Of a stretch of 64,000 bases of DNA, positions 32,457 through 44,683 are shown one piece after another (position 1 is the first letter of the stretch; each line of letters starts with the position of its first letter). The stretch is from Hippasteria phrygiana (taxonomy: Eukaryota; Echinodermata; Asteroidea; Valvatida; Goniasteridae), in contig JAZGUH010000197.1 in NCBI GenBank assembly GCA_037893225.1, positions 1,054,001-1,118,000 of the forward strand, given 5' to 3'. The position numbers were made by a program, and so were the translations under genes. The notes below the pieces were generated by a model. The model was not told the origin of the DNA, did no database searches, and saw only the letters and a list, made by a program, of their open reading frames with translations.

Positions 32457-32610
32457 ATATCCCTCTGTGCTTATGTATATATTTCTTTGCTTTCTCTGTT
32501 TTGCTCCCAGAGGATGGCTGCCGAGTTACAGAATATTTCGGCCTCTAAAGAATTGTGTATTTCTTGTATATATCTCCTTATTTCTTTTGTTTTGCTCCCG
32601 GAGGAAGCAA

Positions 32611-32627
32611 GTTAAGAAAGGGGAGGA
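32611..32627 (+). promoter_or_regulatory. Polypurine tract of gypsy element
   Basis: GTTAAGAAAGGGGAGGA directly precedes the TGTAACCC of the 3' LTR, the standard place for plus-strand priming. Confidence 0.85.
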
Positions 32628-33857
32628 TGTAACCCCGACCCAAGGGAGGTCTTGGGTTATAATACTACATTTAAATTATTTCTCTATTTTATTATTCATG
32701 TGTCTTATATTTCCACTGATTCTGTTCTCCTGAGCCTGCATAATGTTGTTCTTAGGACATGGTATGCTGTGTCCAGTAGTACCCTTAATCCCTCCCCCTT
32801 TTGTTTCCACAGTCCTTTGATGTCTGCCTGCCTTGCAGCAGACCTTTGATTCCCCCTATCTTTATCTCAGGTCATCCTTTGATCTTTTACCCACCTTCTG
32901 GGAACCTCTGGTTTTATTGGGGGCATTGCCCCAGAGTACACTTACCCCCAGCAGACTTAATCCCCCTTGTTGTTCACAGCTTCCAGAAGCTGTGAAACCA
33001 CAAGACTCTGCTGAGTGTCCTATCTGCCTGGTTACTAAGTGACCAATCAGGTACATTGTCATGTGTGACAGTTTTAAACTTGGCCAATGAGAGCCTGGGC
33101 TGATCATGTGATCAGAGCATGGTCTGGGTGCTGGCTTGCCCTAAAAGTTTGGCAAAGCCCAGCATTTCCAGCTCTGCCACTGTGCTGACCGCCTGCTCTT
33201 CACATTTTCGTCAGCCTCTGCACATTTTTCTTTGTTGTTCGTTGGAGGATCCCAACTGCATAAGTTCACCTCCTCTTGCACGAATGTTGGCTCTCTGTTT
33301 TAGGTAAGTTTGAGTAATTATTTACATTGTGTTGAATTATTATTTGCCAACCCATTTTGTTGTAGTCATTGCCATTTCATTGGGACATTTGTAAATTTGG
33401 AATAGAATTGCCGGATTGCATTTCCTGCAGTCTTAACTTCATGAGCCTAGCCGAGTCTAGACAAATTTGTTCGAGAAGAGACTTTGGAAATTTATATAGA
33501 TTATCTTTATCGGCTATATGAGGCTCTGAGTGAAGCTCAGACATGTCAGAGTAATCGCTCAGAAGGAGAATGTATTCTCTGGGCAAATGCTTTAACGTTG
33601 TGCATGTGTATATGCAATGATTTGGGCTGGCACATTTATACTTCCTATCTCTCAACTTATGGGTTGAGTGATGGTGAACCTTAAATGATAGGTTTTCCAC
33701 ATTTAATAAGTTCATGCATTATGTTCAGTCCTAAAGCCTGGACTGATTGACTATTTTATTGTGCCCGTATTTTGATTTACCTGTTGAATTTACTCTACGA
33801 ATATTTGATGAGATTTTGTTGCGATTGATTGAGACGTAGACACAAATTGATGTCTTG
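32628..33857 (+). repeat. Gypsy 3' LTR, truncated
   Basis: It matches the first 1264 bp of the 5' LTR with a few substitutions, a 37-bp deletion near 32955 and small indels. It stops after GATGTCTTG, where the sequence continues as a TTAA MITE that would also contain CTTG at that point. About 980 bp of LTR are missing, so no target duplication can be checked. Confidence 0.92.
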
Positions 33858-34061
33858 CGTACGGATGACGCCATATGACGCGTAAAAAAGAAGTGGCACC
33901 AGGCCGGATGATGCCATTTGCCGCCGTTTGTGCAGTTTTCATCCATTGTTGGATTATTGTTTATGTTACGCTTGACTGCACAAATACATTGTAGCAGTTC
34001 ACTTGGCTGCCAGAACCACTGCGACACCCCGACGTCTCCCGTAAAACCGTACTCAAGGGGT
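33858..34061. mobile_element. TTAA-type MITE copy, left end fused to LTR
   Basis: About 204 bp with ends CGTACGGATGACGCC and CCGTACTCAAGGGGTT. It shares its interior (TGTTGGATTATTGTTTATG and TTACGCTTGACTGCAC) with copies at 36410 and 40228. Its left TTAACCCC end is lost at the junction with the gypsy LTR. Confidence 0.8.
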
Positions 34062-34142
34062 TCAACAGGCTAAGCAGTACTTTGAAACATGACATAACAT
34101 GTACGTTTGTACAAATAAAAATTACTGAATTTGACCAATTAA

Positions 34143-34315
34143 CCCCTTGAGTACGGATGACAGCTATGGCCGCGGTTTGAGAAAAAAACACCTGGCCGGT
34201 TGACATCTATACATGCATTATTCATTCCATTGTTCACCTATTGTGTGCATTACATTTGGCTGCACAAACCCATCGGGCATACCAGCGCCCCATTATAAAA
34301 GCAGTATTCATGAGG
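34143..34315. mobile_element. 173-bp TTAA-flanked MITE
   Basis: TTAA at 34139-34142 and 34316-34319. The left end CCCCTTGAGTACGGATGAC is shared with the neighbouring family; the right end is a diverged inverted copy (CAGTATTCATGAGG). The CCC start and TTAA site resemble piggyBac-type elements. Confidence 0.75.
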
Positions 34316-34340
34316 TTAACTGAAAAGACTTATCCTTGAA

Positions 34341-35996
34341 TACCGTAATTTTCGGAATATAGGCCGCGGCTTATACGTTGATTCATGTCACGCTGAAAAA
34401 TGTCCCTGCGGCTTTTACTCCGGGCGGTTTATACGGCAACATTTGAAGAATAAAATCAGTCACAGGTTCGAAATTCACGACGGCCACGGCGGCCAGTGCC
34501 GTCGATGCCCTAAGGCTTAGTTGCCGTGATACCCCTTGTAAAAATGCACTATTCACGGCCAGTTGTGCTGTGCTCCATTAATACTTTGGCCGTTGTGCCC
34601 TTCTTGCCGAACCAGGCCCTCAAATTGCTCAATTTTTTAGTACCAAACCGTTGCCGGATCCTACAAAATGGCGCTTTTCGATCGCGCTGGTAATTGCCCG
34701 TGCGCGTGATGAGCGATCGCGCTAGAGCCCGCACGGCACGTGCGCCCCATGTAAAAACCTTCACAAAACCTCGATTCCCCAAGCAGACTGGTTCCCGTCC
34801 GTGCATTATTTTTCTTCTTTCTCACTGGGGCGGGAACCAGTCACAGCCTAAAAACAAGCTCTGAATCCGCGGCCGAATCCGCGGCTAGCTTTAGCCAGGT
34901 AGCTCTTACTACAGTAACCCGAACCCCCCAAAGCCGGCTAAGCCATGTGTGCGGTTTAGCGATGGTCCAGAGGGAGTAGCGTTGCCTGTTCAACTTAACA
35001 CAATGAACTCCCCTCGTGCAAACGATCGTGCACAGTGCATGTGTGCTGCGATGATTCGGACACGTAGAAACCGAAGCGTTTTCTGTTTGCGATTTATTCG
35101 ACAATTATGCCTTGTATCGCTTAATTAATTAAAACGTTCCAGACATATTGAACTCGACAAGTCGGCTATTAAGTGCAAGAATGACATGAATCATGATAAA
35201 ACTCATTTCTGCCCCACGGAACCAAACTCTTACTGGGTGACTTGGAAAAGGAGATCGACAACGTTGACGCTTTTTCCGCCAGCGACATAGCGCACCGTGA
35301 TTTCCCGAATGGCCCGTGCGGGGCGTGAACGCAACGTGGCCGGTGAAGATGGCGGCAACGCACGGTAAAACCACTCATGCCGTCCCGCGGCATGCCCGGC
35401 CCGGGCCGTGTTTCCTCCATGACTATACAACTTAAAAGTTCAGGCAGTAATGGAAATTGGTCACTGTTGAGCTCAGATTAGTGGTTAAAGTTGTCATTGT
35501 CTTTTTTATTCCCCCCGCCCCGTCAAAAAAAAAAGAACTGCCGCGCGGCCCACCCAGCCAGGACGCTCATCCAGCCCGTCAAAATTGGTAATTTCGAGGA
35601 CTTATGAAAGTTTATTGGGCTCCCTGCGCGTCGAATGAGGGCGCTGTCCACAGATACTCGTATACCACCAGTGGGATTGCTTTGTCTGTTTGCCGACTCT
35701 CGATAATTGCGTTTTCAATAAGAATATCATAGCGGGAACCAGACCCAAACTCGCCTTTTCTTTCCGCCAATCTCGTTCTTGCGCTGCTTACACTTTAGGA
35801 TTGCATGTGATTTCGATAGTGGAACCATTTTACATACGAGCGCTATGCAGCACGATGACTTTTGTGGTCGGTCGTCAGCGCCGCGGTGCGGTTTATACGC
35901 CGGTGCGGCTAATACGCCAACTTTAAATCTTAATTTGCAGATTTTTGCGTGCTGCGGCTTATACTCCGCGCGGTCTATATTCCGAAAATTACGGTA
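34341..35996. mobile_element. 1656-bp TA-flanked DNA transposon, non-autonomous
   Basis: The ends are inverted: TACCGTAATTTTCGGAATAT on the left and ATATTCCGAAAATTACGGTA on the right, then GCCGC and GGCTTATA words. The TA at each tip may be the target duplication. GC-rich interior frames (for example on the minus strand at 35129-35430) show no recognisable domain, so I treat it as non-autonomous. Confidence 0.75.
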
Positions 35997-36405
35997 ATTC
36001 ACTCAATCGACATACACATACCCAATTGCTTCATGTTTGGGTTGAAGTCCACACTGGTGACTGTGTCTCGGTGGCCTTTAAAATGTCTCTCCAGTGTTGG
36101 ATCCTCCTGAAATTAATCAATAAAATAATTTCATGTACGTTCATTTTTGGTCATGTCCACAAAACAACATGGGTCTGCCACAAAATCAAAGTGATTTATA
36201 GACATGCTGGAAAGGCATCATATAAACAGAATGTGATTTGTTTATTTGTATAACCAGTTGATGTACATGTACAGGTGAATTGAACACCAATTTGGTTAAT
36301 TCCTAATAATTCTCATTCCTCTTCATTTACCAGTTGGGTTTGTGTTTAATCAATCAACATCTAGCACTGAAAGCATGTTCTGATTCCTTTGTGGCGATTG
36401 TTACG
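35997..36405. other. No gene seen
   Basis: AT-rich sequence without convincing ORF or repeat structure. Confidence 0.5.
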
Positions 36406-36409
36406 TTAA

Positions 36410-36740
36410 CCCCTTGAAGCTGGTTATTTATAATGAGGCGCCGGGGTGCCGGGGTGCCGGGGTGCCGGGGTGCCGGGGTGCCGGGGTGCCGGGGTGCCGG
36501 GGTGCCCATGGGGGCCATGGGGGCCATGGGGGCCATGGGGGCCATGGGGGCCATGGGGGCCTGTGCAGTGTGCAGCCAAGCAAAATGGACACAAGAGGCT
36601 TGTGCAGCCAAGCGTAACATACACAATAATCCAGCAATGGATTGAAAATGCAGAGAATGACCTGTATAGACGTCATCCGGCCAGGTGGCAATTTTCTTTT
36701 TGGACATGTACATGTATAGACTTCATCCTGCTTCAAAGGG
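36410..36740. mobile_element. TTAA MITE copy with internal minisatellite expansion
   Basis: Same family as 33858-34061 and 40228-40448 (TTAA at 36406-36409, then CCCCTTGAAGCTGGTTATTTA; interior GTAACATACACAATAATCC). This copy is longer because two internal words have become tandem arrays. The right end is decayed (CAAAGGGTTATAA). Confidence 0.8.
36439..36561. repeat. Two adjacent GC-rich minisatellites
   Basis: About eight copies of GCCGGGGT (36439-36505) run directly into about six copies of CCATGGGGG (36506-36561). A sister MITE at 40255 has a single GCCGGGGTGTCG at the matching place, so the array arose inside the MITE. Confidence 0.88.
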
Positions 36741-37892
36741 TTATAAAGCTTAGTTGGAAGTTACAAACATACAATAGAGCTCTGGGTAACCACTTTTGAC
36801 TTTGTCGAAGTGGCATTCTTTGAATTAATGTGTGTACTCTACCATGAATAGTTGTAAGAGGCCCTGTGAAGGAATGACCAGTGTCATTCTTTCCTAGTCT
36901 GTTCCTCTGCACCAGGTTGTTTTCGGCTTGCCATGTGGTCTTCAATTGGGTGTATTTTGTATTTTCTTTATTATTATTATTATTATTATTGTTTTTTTTT
37001 GGGGGGGGGGATAATTTATACATGTAGAACGTACATAAGAGGAAGGATCCATTTAGCTCTTATGCAAGTCCTTTTGCAAGTCCAGTCAGAAGTCCTGTTG
37101 CAAGTCCAGTCAGAAGTCCTGTTGCAAGTCCAGTCAGAAGTCCTTTCGCAAGTCCTTTCATAAAGCCAGTCACAAGTATTGGATGAACAATGACAATTTG
37201 CTTTTGTCAAAGTTCATTTGAATAGTTTGTGACTGGAATAAGGAGTGGAGGGCTTGTGATAGACTTGCAGGGACTTGTGATGGACTCGACAAGATCCCTG
37301 CACGTAACTAATGGGGGCACGTATGTTGACGTATATTATGCAGGGGTTTCAAAATAAGCCTACTTTTTTTTCAATCATGAAAAAAACCACCCTTCCCTGA
37401 GCTACCGCATTGGGGAATAGATCCTTGTTTTTAGTAGAAATTATATTTTGTTTGTTCACCCAAATACATGTACAATGGATAGCAATTTACAGGGGCTAGC
37501 ATAGCATGCAGCGTGAAGTACTGCATACACGGCTCACTACCCGGACCGCATAACGTACATGTCTCTATGTTACGCGGCCCAATATCGCGATATTGCTTTT
37601 CGCACGTTCAAGATGTATTTAAGATTTGTATTGAGTGTGGATTAGTCCAGATTACCTTGCTCAAAATTCCAGTTATTTCCAATAAATTTGATGGTAGAAT
37701 AGTACGTATGATGTACCATGGAGGAATAAAAAAAATACATTACATATATATGTACTAAATGTGTTGTTTCTTTGATCGTTTTCTAAACCCGGCCCGACAA
37801 AACCTCTCCGCAGTCCGCAACATTCATTTATATACATGTTATAGCGCAATACATGTAGTGCATGTATTCCATCGTGGGTGTAGATACATGTA
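36741..37892. other. No gene seen; short repeats
   Basis: Contains (TTA)n at about 36967-36990, a short G-run at 37002, and the 24-bp minisatellite at 37063-37155. No credible gene. Confidence 0.5.
37063..37155. repeat. 24-bp minisatellite, nearly four copies
   Basis: The unit GCAAGTCCAGTCAGAAGTCC plus TGTT repeats with few changes. Confidence 0.85.
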
Positions 37893-38207
37893 GTCTTGGT
37901 CAAGTGCAAACAACCGCACTGAATGCTAATGTATTATTCCCAGTGTACAATGTACGTACACGCAGCTAACGTGTTTCGAACTTTAAGTCTTGAGAAAAGC
38001 CTACTACATGTAAGACCTGGAGGGGTTGGAGCAATTGCTTCAATAACTCCAACCCCCTAATAAAGCGCATTTGCGCGTGCGCGTTGCTTTGTTGCTAGCC
38101 TTGATCAAGTGCAAACAACCGCACTGATGCCACCGTCTATTGTTCCCAGTGTACCATGCACGTGCACGCACTAACGCAAAGCGAAATTCGCCTTGAGAAA
38201 AGACAAA
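37893..38207. repeat. Direct repeat pair of about 105 bp
   Basis: TCAAGTGCAAACAACCGCACTG starts both copies (37899 and 38105), and both end near CTTGAGAAAAG. They are 206 bp apart and about 80 percent alike by eye. Confidence 0.75.
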
Positions 38208-40227
38208 CACGTGCGGCGCATGCATTGTACAAGTATGTACAATGTCTGTCTGTGCGCGCGCATATTACACAATGTTTTTTTTTACAGCTCAGCTGAGCTC
38301 ATGTGTGATTGTAGGCGTCCATATTTGTTATCAGCTGTTACTTATCAACAACGCCGAAATAGAAACAAACGTTAGTCTTTCTGAAGTGCCGTAAAGAAGC
38401 CAACTGAGGGTAAATGTCGTACGTACATTAGGGCTGTGCGTTCACGGATAATTTTGGATCCGGATACCCGAACGCCACACTGGTTCGGTTCTCGGGTACC
38501 CAAAAGTGGACCGTTCAAAAAAACCAAAAAAACTACAAAAACTGTCTAATCATAGAGCAAGGTTTGTAATGTCCTTGTGTGCACCGTGCGGCCGCTAAAA
38601 GGCCCCCGCAAAAATAGTTTTGCTTCCGGTTACCCGATCTACCCTAATTTTACGGCCGCGACCCTAAATTTTTTATCGGCAAGTAAAAACAAAAAATTAA
38701 AAAATCAATAAAAAAAATAATCCTGTTGTATTTTCCGTCTTCACAAAACGCCTCTCAACAACATATTTCCGTCAAAAACGCTGGTAATTTGTTTGCCTAC
38801 TTACATTCAGTATTTTTTGTGAAGAAACCTCCGTTGTTTTTACAAGTTTCCTTCGCGATTACAAGTTCCCTTCGGTGCGTGATTTCCTATCAGTATCACC
38901 GTGATGAAAACACGTGTGTAATGCTCAATGCAGCAATGCTGTACTGGTTCCCGCCGCGCCGCCCACTAAGTGCCAAAGAAGGCATGATGGAAATGCGGCA
39001 ACCAGTCTATGCATGCACTGCAGTTAGATCTGACCATGGAGGAAGGAACAGTGTTCCTTCCTCCATGATCTGACATCGTAAACATGCCAAATAAACATCG
39101 ATGGATAAATAAGATCTCTGCAAGTTAAATTAATTCACAGAACTTGATCTCTCTTGTCTGTAAGTATTTTCCGTGTTCATGAATTTATTTCGAGGTTGTA
39201 CCGCTAATACGGTACTTGAAGTGATTAGCGCAGCGTGTTTCCCCGACATTTCCTGCCGCAACACGAGGTTCGTCGCCCGCCTGCATCACGCACGCTTACA
39301 GCACGACAAACGGACAGTGTTTGCCAGTTTCCCGTCTTTGCTGGCGTTGTATGTGCCTTGTGTGGTGTGTATATGCACGACCTAAATTCTCATTATTTTA
39401 AAGAATTATCGACCGTAAATATTTTTGACATTAATTAAGGCAAGTTTTTATCACTTTTTCTGGCATTTTCTTTTATACATTGTAGCTTTCGTAGCTTTCG
39501 TAGCTTTCGTTTTGGCCTAAAAAAGAAAGATTTACTTTCTGCACGTGCGTACAGCAAGCCGGCCGTAGATCTGACTTGATTCCACATCAATTGACTTACG
39601 AGAAAATTAATAAATGCAGTATAAAAGTAGATGTTTCAACAAATGCCTGAAATTTGACATCGATGTCGCAATCGTTCCAGGCTTGGTCCTGCAGTGTTTA
39701 TATGACTAGGCCTACTTACGAGTTACGATGTCGGTATTTCGAAGGAGCCCCGATAGAGCCGCACGTGTACTGCACACAGGGAGCGAGTGCCGTGTGCTGA
39801 TTGGACGGCACGTGTGCGAGATGGACTCACTGAACTGCGTGATTGGTCTACTATGGCTAGCTCTTCATATGGACTTATTAGTTGTTCGGCGCCGGCCAGA
39901 TATCACAACGTTCGTAATAGCCTGTGATTGGGCGACTGCACGAAACGTGCCACTATCTTCTTGGTAAAAAAAAAAGGTAAAGCCTTGTCCAAAGCGATTT
40001 TATACTGGGGCGGTTCTTCTGTCGCAGGGACGGCGCTTTCAAAAATATCCAGCACAAGAACACAAATGGGGGGTCATGTAGTGTAACCGCCTTATTAAGG
40101 CAAAGTTACGATCTTGGCTTTGTGTTTATTACTGATTTCAATTATTTCAGAGACGTTTTCACAGCTGCAGTCATTACCTGTCGTCCAGTTTCTATAAAAA
40201 TATCGTTTAGAAGGTTCAGATATTTAA

Positions 40228-40448
40228 AAAGACCTCGAGTACGGTTATTTACAGGAGACGCCGGGGTGTCGCGCCGGCCTTTGCAGCCAAACGAAACGGC
40301 CACAATGTGATTGTGCAGTCAAGCGTAACATACACAATAATCCAACAATGGATTGAAATTGCACAAATAGCGGCAAATGGCGTCATCCAGCCTGGTGGTA
40401 CTGTTTTTGTATTTTTGCGCCATTTTGGCGTCTTCCGTACGCAAGGGG
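40228..40448. mobile_element. TTAA MITE copy nested in the hAT element
   Basis: Right end CGTACGCAAGGGG followed by TTAA at 40449-40452; left TTAA at 40224-40227. The interior matches the copies at 33858 and 36410 (GTAACATACACAATAATCC, GCGTCATCCAGCC-like). The left tip is diverged. Confidence 0.8.
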
Positions 40449-40472
40449 TTAAATATTAAATCATCCACAGAG

Positions 40473-40615
40473 TACGAGTTAACCTGGGTACGAGTTAACC
40501 TGGGTACGAGTTAACCTGGGTACGAGTTAACCTGGGTACGAGTTAACCTGGGTACGAGTTAACCTGGGTACGAGTTAACCTGGGTACGAGTTGACTCGGG
40601 TACGAGTTGACAGGG
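40473..40615. repeat. 16-bp minisatellite TACGAGTTAACCTGGG
   Basis: About nine copies, the last two changed to TACGAGTTGACTCGGG and TACGAGTTGACAGGG. The same word recurs at 47790-47850 inside the THAP gene intron. Confidence 0.88.
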
Positions 40616-40668
40616 CACATGTAGTCGGACACTAAAATAATCACACACCATAAAACAAATTACTCCAA

Positions 40669-40710
40669 GCAAAGCCTCCTCCAAGCAAAGCCTCCTCCAA
40701 GCAAAGCCTT
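40669..40710. repeat. 15-bp tandem repeat, three copies
   Basis: CCAAGCAAAGCCTCCT repeats three times with the last copy ending in TTTT. Confidence 0.8.
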
Positions 40711-41205
40711 TTATTGTTTTTGTTTTAACGTATACCCGTAGGCCTAATACGGAGAGCGCTTCCCACTCCCGCTGCCCCAGTGTCTGAGCAACGTTCACTC
40801 TCTCAAGATCAATATTACTCCCGCCCGCTCTTTGATCATACCGCGGAGCTAGTCTGGCCGCAGCGTAAACCGCAGTTTACATTCCATTGACAGACTATAC
40901 TAAGCAACAAGATAGCTATAGATAAGATACAAACGGCGTTGGCCGACCACATTATTGATACTTTCCATTCACTGCATTTTTGTTGACGCATTGTTTTCAA
41001 AACACCGCCGGACGGTTCGGGTCTTTCGAGTCGGAACAGAGTTTGAAATAGATCGAATTCTCTGTATTTATTTATTTATTTTTGGTATGAAACCTTACAT
41101 TGAATTTTTCACCGTAAGTTTCGGGTACCCGAACCGGAAAAATGGAACCGGATATTGACGCCGGCATTCGGGTATCCGGATACCCGGAACAGGCCTAACG
41201 TACAT

Positions 41206-43241
41206 GTAGTACTCCAACTTTACTCAACGAGTGAAGCCTTGTCAACCCAGCCCCCTCCCCATCTTGCTGGCCCGCGCCCGGGCGCACGGCCCCCGGCTCG
41301 ATTCGCGATCGATCTCGGTGGTCGGCCCCATTTTGAATGAGGACGGAGGTTTTCGAGCAAGTTCTGCCGTTAAGTACATGTACATTATGCCCATAACTTG
41401 CTCATATATAGGCCCACCTCAGATTTTTTTTTCAGATTTTTCATCGTCTTCTTGTTGCATTTCAGAACATTTAACTCTGTTAACCCTAACCCTCCAGGGT
41501 ACATGTATTTTGGCTAGAAACCCTGCCAGAAGCATCAGATTGCATACTTTGTCACATTGACTTGTGTGCAGAGTGCAGCAAGGTCAAGCTGTCACCACAG
41601 ATGCACTGTGCTGCGTCTGGCAGGGTTAGGGTTAATAAGAATTCAAGGGGTTTTGTGCGCATGAACAAAAAGGCATGCAGTGTAACTTACATTTCTACTA
41701 TGACTGTAAAATAATAATACATAATGTAGGAGGTGGGCCGTTTTTCCCACATTTTCGGTAGATATATGAAATTTTCGGTAGATATATGAAATTTTCGGTA
41801 GATATGAAATACTCGGTAGATATGAATTACTCTTGGTAAATATATACAATGATTACATGTACATTTACAATCAACTGGGAATCCTCTTGTCCATTTTTTT
41901 AGAAAAAAAAATTTGATGAAAATTAATTTTCTTCCAGCAGTCAGATGAATGGGTTAACCACCCGCATAGAAACCCCCTGGCCATTTTCTTTCTATTTCAT
42001 AAATGAATGCAACTTTAAGTACAGTACTGTACAGTAGGATCTTTGAAAACCTAGTCTCAGATGCCAGGAAATGCCTAGATTGCACCAGAGAGCATCTACA
42101 ATCCATTGACAATCTGAAAACTCCATTTGGGGCAAGGACTCACTGCCGCCTACTTTCATCCATCTGCCTGCTACTCTAAAACATTTTGAAACCCCTGATT
42201 ATGGGTGTATCAGTTTAGTTTATTCACAAGCTGGTATGCTGCACTCGCATAGTTTAAGCCGTTGCCCGGATCGGGTCTTTTGTGGCTACGGCTTCAAATT
42301 TGGCCATTGACAGGCTACGTACGGTGAAGAGCTGTAGCCATTGATACCTTCGGGAAACCGCTGATCAAGGCGCGCGTTGCTACCCGGACACTTAACGCGC
42401 CCCGGATATGCATATCTTTGAGAAATGTAAACATTTCTGCACGCGCACGGAATCATGTTGCAGTTGTACTGTGCGTAGTATAGTACGGCGTACCGCGTGC
42501 GCGTGCTGGGGGGGGGGGGGGGGGGGGGGGGAGCACGCGACACGCGCGGCGGCGTTATAACTGCCATCGCATGCTACATACGCGCCGTAATGAATACAGA
42601 GAAACTGGGTCAGCTGACACCTACCAACCAATCAGTACCTTCGTCCACATTTCTGATTGAAATGACGTCACAAGTTTGCAAATTCCACTCCGATTCGCTG
42701 GCGCGCGGGGTCGTATAAATTAGCATGTCCGCATATATCAGACGTTGATATGCAATGCAATGCATGCAACGTCTGATACTCAGTCTATGGTAAATATGGC
42801 GCCTGCAGACAAAACATGACTGTCTAAACGACTTGTCTTCAAGTCTAAAGGATGACATGTGCACGCTACATGTACCAATGCTGATCTGATTTTTTTCAAT
42901 TTGCATTGCATGCTCTCGCGCCGCTCTCACTTCGCTGTTTTACGCCGACGAAACAATGGCTAGGGCAGAGGTCAAGCAATGCACATTCTCCGGGTTACCA
43001 TTCGCATAGTGTGAATGCGGCTACAAGTTACCCGGGTGCGCGCTGAAGCGGGTAAGCAGAATTGCAGGGTTAATTTTGTAGTGTGGAACCGATTCTCCGG
43101 GTTAGTTTCTACCAGGGTAATGACAACTACCCGGGTAATAAATTACCCGGGTAAGTTCAGAGTAGTGTGAAACCGGTACTAGTAACGGCCGGTCGAATTC
43201 TCCGGCCGGTCGAAAACCACTGCGCTTACCCTATAGGGTAA
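41206..43241. other. No gene seen; simple repeats
   Basis: Holds a tandem repeat of about 20 bp (ATTTTCGGTAGATATATGAA) at 41750-41835 and a G-run of about 28 bases at 42509. Near 42990-43170 are several dispersed ACCCGGGTAA words of the type found near hAT ends. A hairpin, ATCAGACGTTG against CAACGTCTGAT, lies at 42737-42778. No credible gene. Confidence 0.55.
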
Positions 43242-44683
43242 GGCGGCCACCAAAAAGGAAGCGGGCAGGGACGCTAAACATGTTTTGATTTTTTACTTTG
43301 CCTTGTTAGGTATAGATCATTGATCTCCATTATATAGACTGGATAGGACACCGCGTCGTGTTCGTGCACGAATGCACGGCCGCGCAATGGCGGCACTGTG
43401 TGTTCGTTTTATGTACTCAGTCTGGAATTTAAGTGAAGTATCGCAAACATTCTTAGCCTAACGTTATGGGGAGTTTAAGCGCTCCCCCAAAAATCAGTAA
43501 AAAAAAAGTGAATTGTTGTTTCATTTTTATCACACCTGTACTTGTAAGTGTAAACTTCATTAGAGCAGTTGTAATACAAATTTAATAATCGTATTGAATA
43601 TTATTCTGCAATGCCATCGTATTTTTTATTCTGAGCACCCATTGTTACATGAACTGAACACTCACAAAGAGAAAATTTATCGAGGTTCATTCAAATGTAA
43701 CACAAATTTATTACAAAATGGAGCACAATTAGAAAGTAAAAGGTCAAGACAAAACTCGCTGGGAAATATGGAAAACTAATAATAAACAATCCTTCATCCT
43801 AAGGCACAACTAAAAGACTCATCAGGGAATGATTTTTGAACAGGGTATTTTTTGTGAGTCACTCGGTCTCCCTTGATTGCTGCTGTTAAAACGGGAAGAC
43901 AGTTTAATCCCCCCCACACACACACACGTGTTTAAATACCAGCAATCGCGGACTCCCTATTGTCCCTCTTTTGTTTGTACTTTAACTTTTTCGGAAGGCC
44001 TCCCGTCAATCGTGGACCCTTTGTCTACGCCCTGACTCTTTCGTCCCAAGTCCACGATTGCCGGTATCAATACACACCCACCCACAAATAAAACGCAAAC
44101 ATGAACAGCTACCGTAGTTACCAGGCCTTTCCTATCAAGAATGCCAATGTTATAAGCGACCGCCCCTCATATAAATTTCTATATTTTTAATTGTGTTATT
44201 GAAGAAGTTTCGTTTCTGTGCATTAGCCTTTTCTTTAGTTGTAGCGTTATACGTGTACATGTACATATATGTACATTAATATCAACGTTAAAGACGCACC
44301 GTTAAATAATAATCATCAGCTTACTTGTGAAAGGATATTCCCTTTTCCCGACTCAAGTTTCCATCCTTCTCCGGGCAGTTCACTGCCGCGCACACATTAA
44401 CCATTGTTCTTGTCTTTTTTTTCCTCACGAAAATGAAGAAAAAAGTCTTCCACTTTTTTAAAAACTCCATTTGAAAGCACACACAACGCAGTCGCGTCAC
44501 GTTTGTTCTTTACCCTCGTTTAAAACGTGCACTAAGGACGGCATTTAGACGCGGTGTGCTATCCAGTCTATGGAGATCAATGGTATAGATACATACCTAC
44601 ATGTACATGTAACAAGGTATTAGAGCGAAGTAACAAAAAAAACATGTTTAGCGTCCCCACTCGCTTCCTTTTTGGAGGCCGCC
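43242..44683. mobile_element. 1442-bp DNA element with long inverted ends
   Basis: Left GGCGGCCACCAAAAAGGAAG and right CTTCCTTTTTGGAGGCCGCC are inverted, and similarity continues inward for about 115 bp (GACGCTAAACATGTTTT, GATCTCCAT, AGACTGGATAG, CACCGCGTC). The interior has smaller inverted repeats, such as ACCAGCAATCG against CGATTGCCGGT, and no ORF of note. I see no clear target duplication. Related sequence occurs at 46225 and 48920. Confidence 0.78.

Larger units (their letters stand above)
23666..33857 (+). mobile_element. Ty3/gypsy LTR retrotransposon, near-complete
   Basis: In order: a 2246-bp 5' LTR, a primer-binding site, gag, protease, a pol with reverse transcriptase, RNase H and integrase, a polypurine tract and the first 1230 bp of the 3' LTR. 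The order with integrase last and the YMDD box define Ty3/gypsy. The aligned LTR parts differ at only a few positions plus a 37-bp deletion, so the insertion looks young. The 3' LTR is cut at a CTTG shared with a TTAA MITE. Confidence 0.95.
38429..41197. mobile_element. 2769-bp hAT-type DNA transposon, no intact transposase
   Basis: An exact 8-bp duplication ACGTACAT flanks it (38421-38428 and 41198-41205), which is the hAT hallmark. The tips are inverted: TAGGGCTGTGC on the left against TAGGCCTGTTC read inward from the right. Both ends share GGATCCGGATACCCGAA-like and CGGGTACCC subterminal words. The interior has no recognisable transposase and contains a nested TTAA MITE and a 16-bp minisatellite, so it is a non-autonomous or eroded copy. 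Confidence 0.87.

Noticed and set aside
35129..35430. Overlapping GC-rich minus-strand frames as a possible gene
   Set aside because: They lie inside the TA-flanked transposon, disagree in frame, and resemble no family I know.
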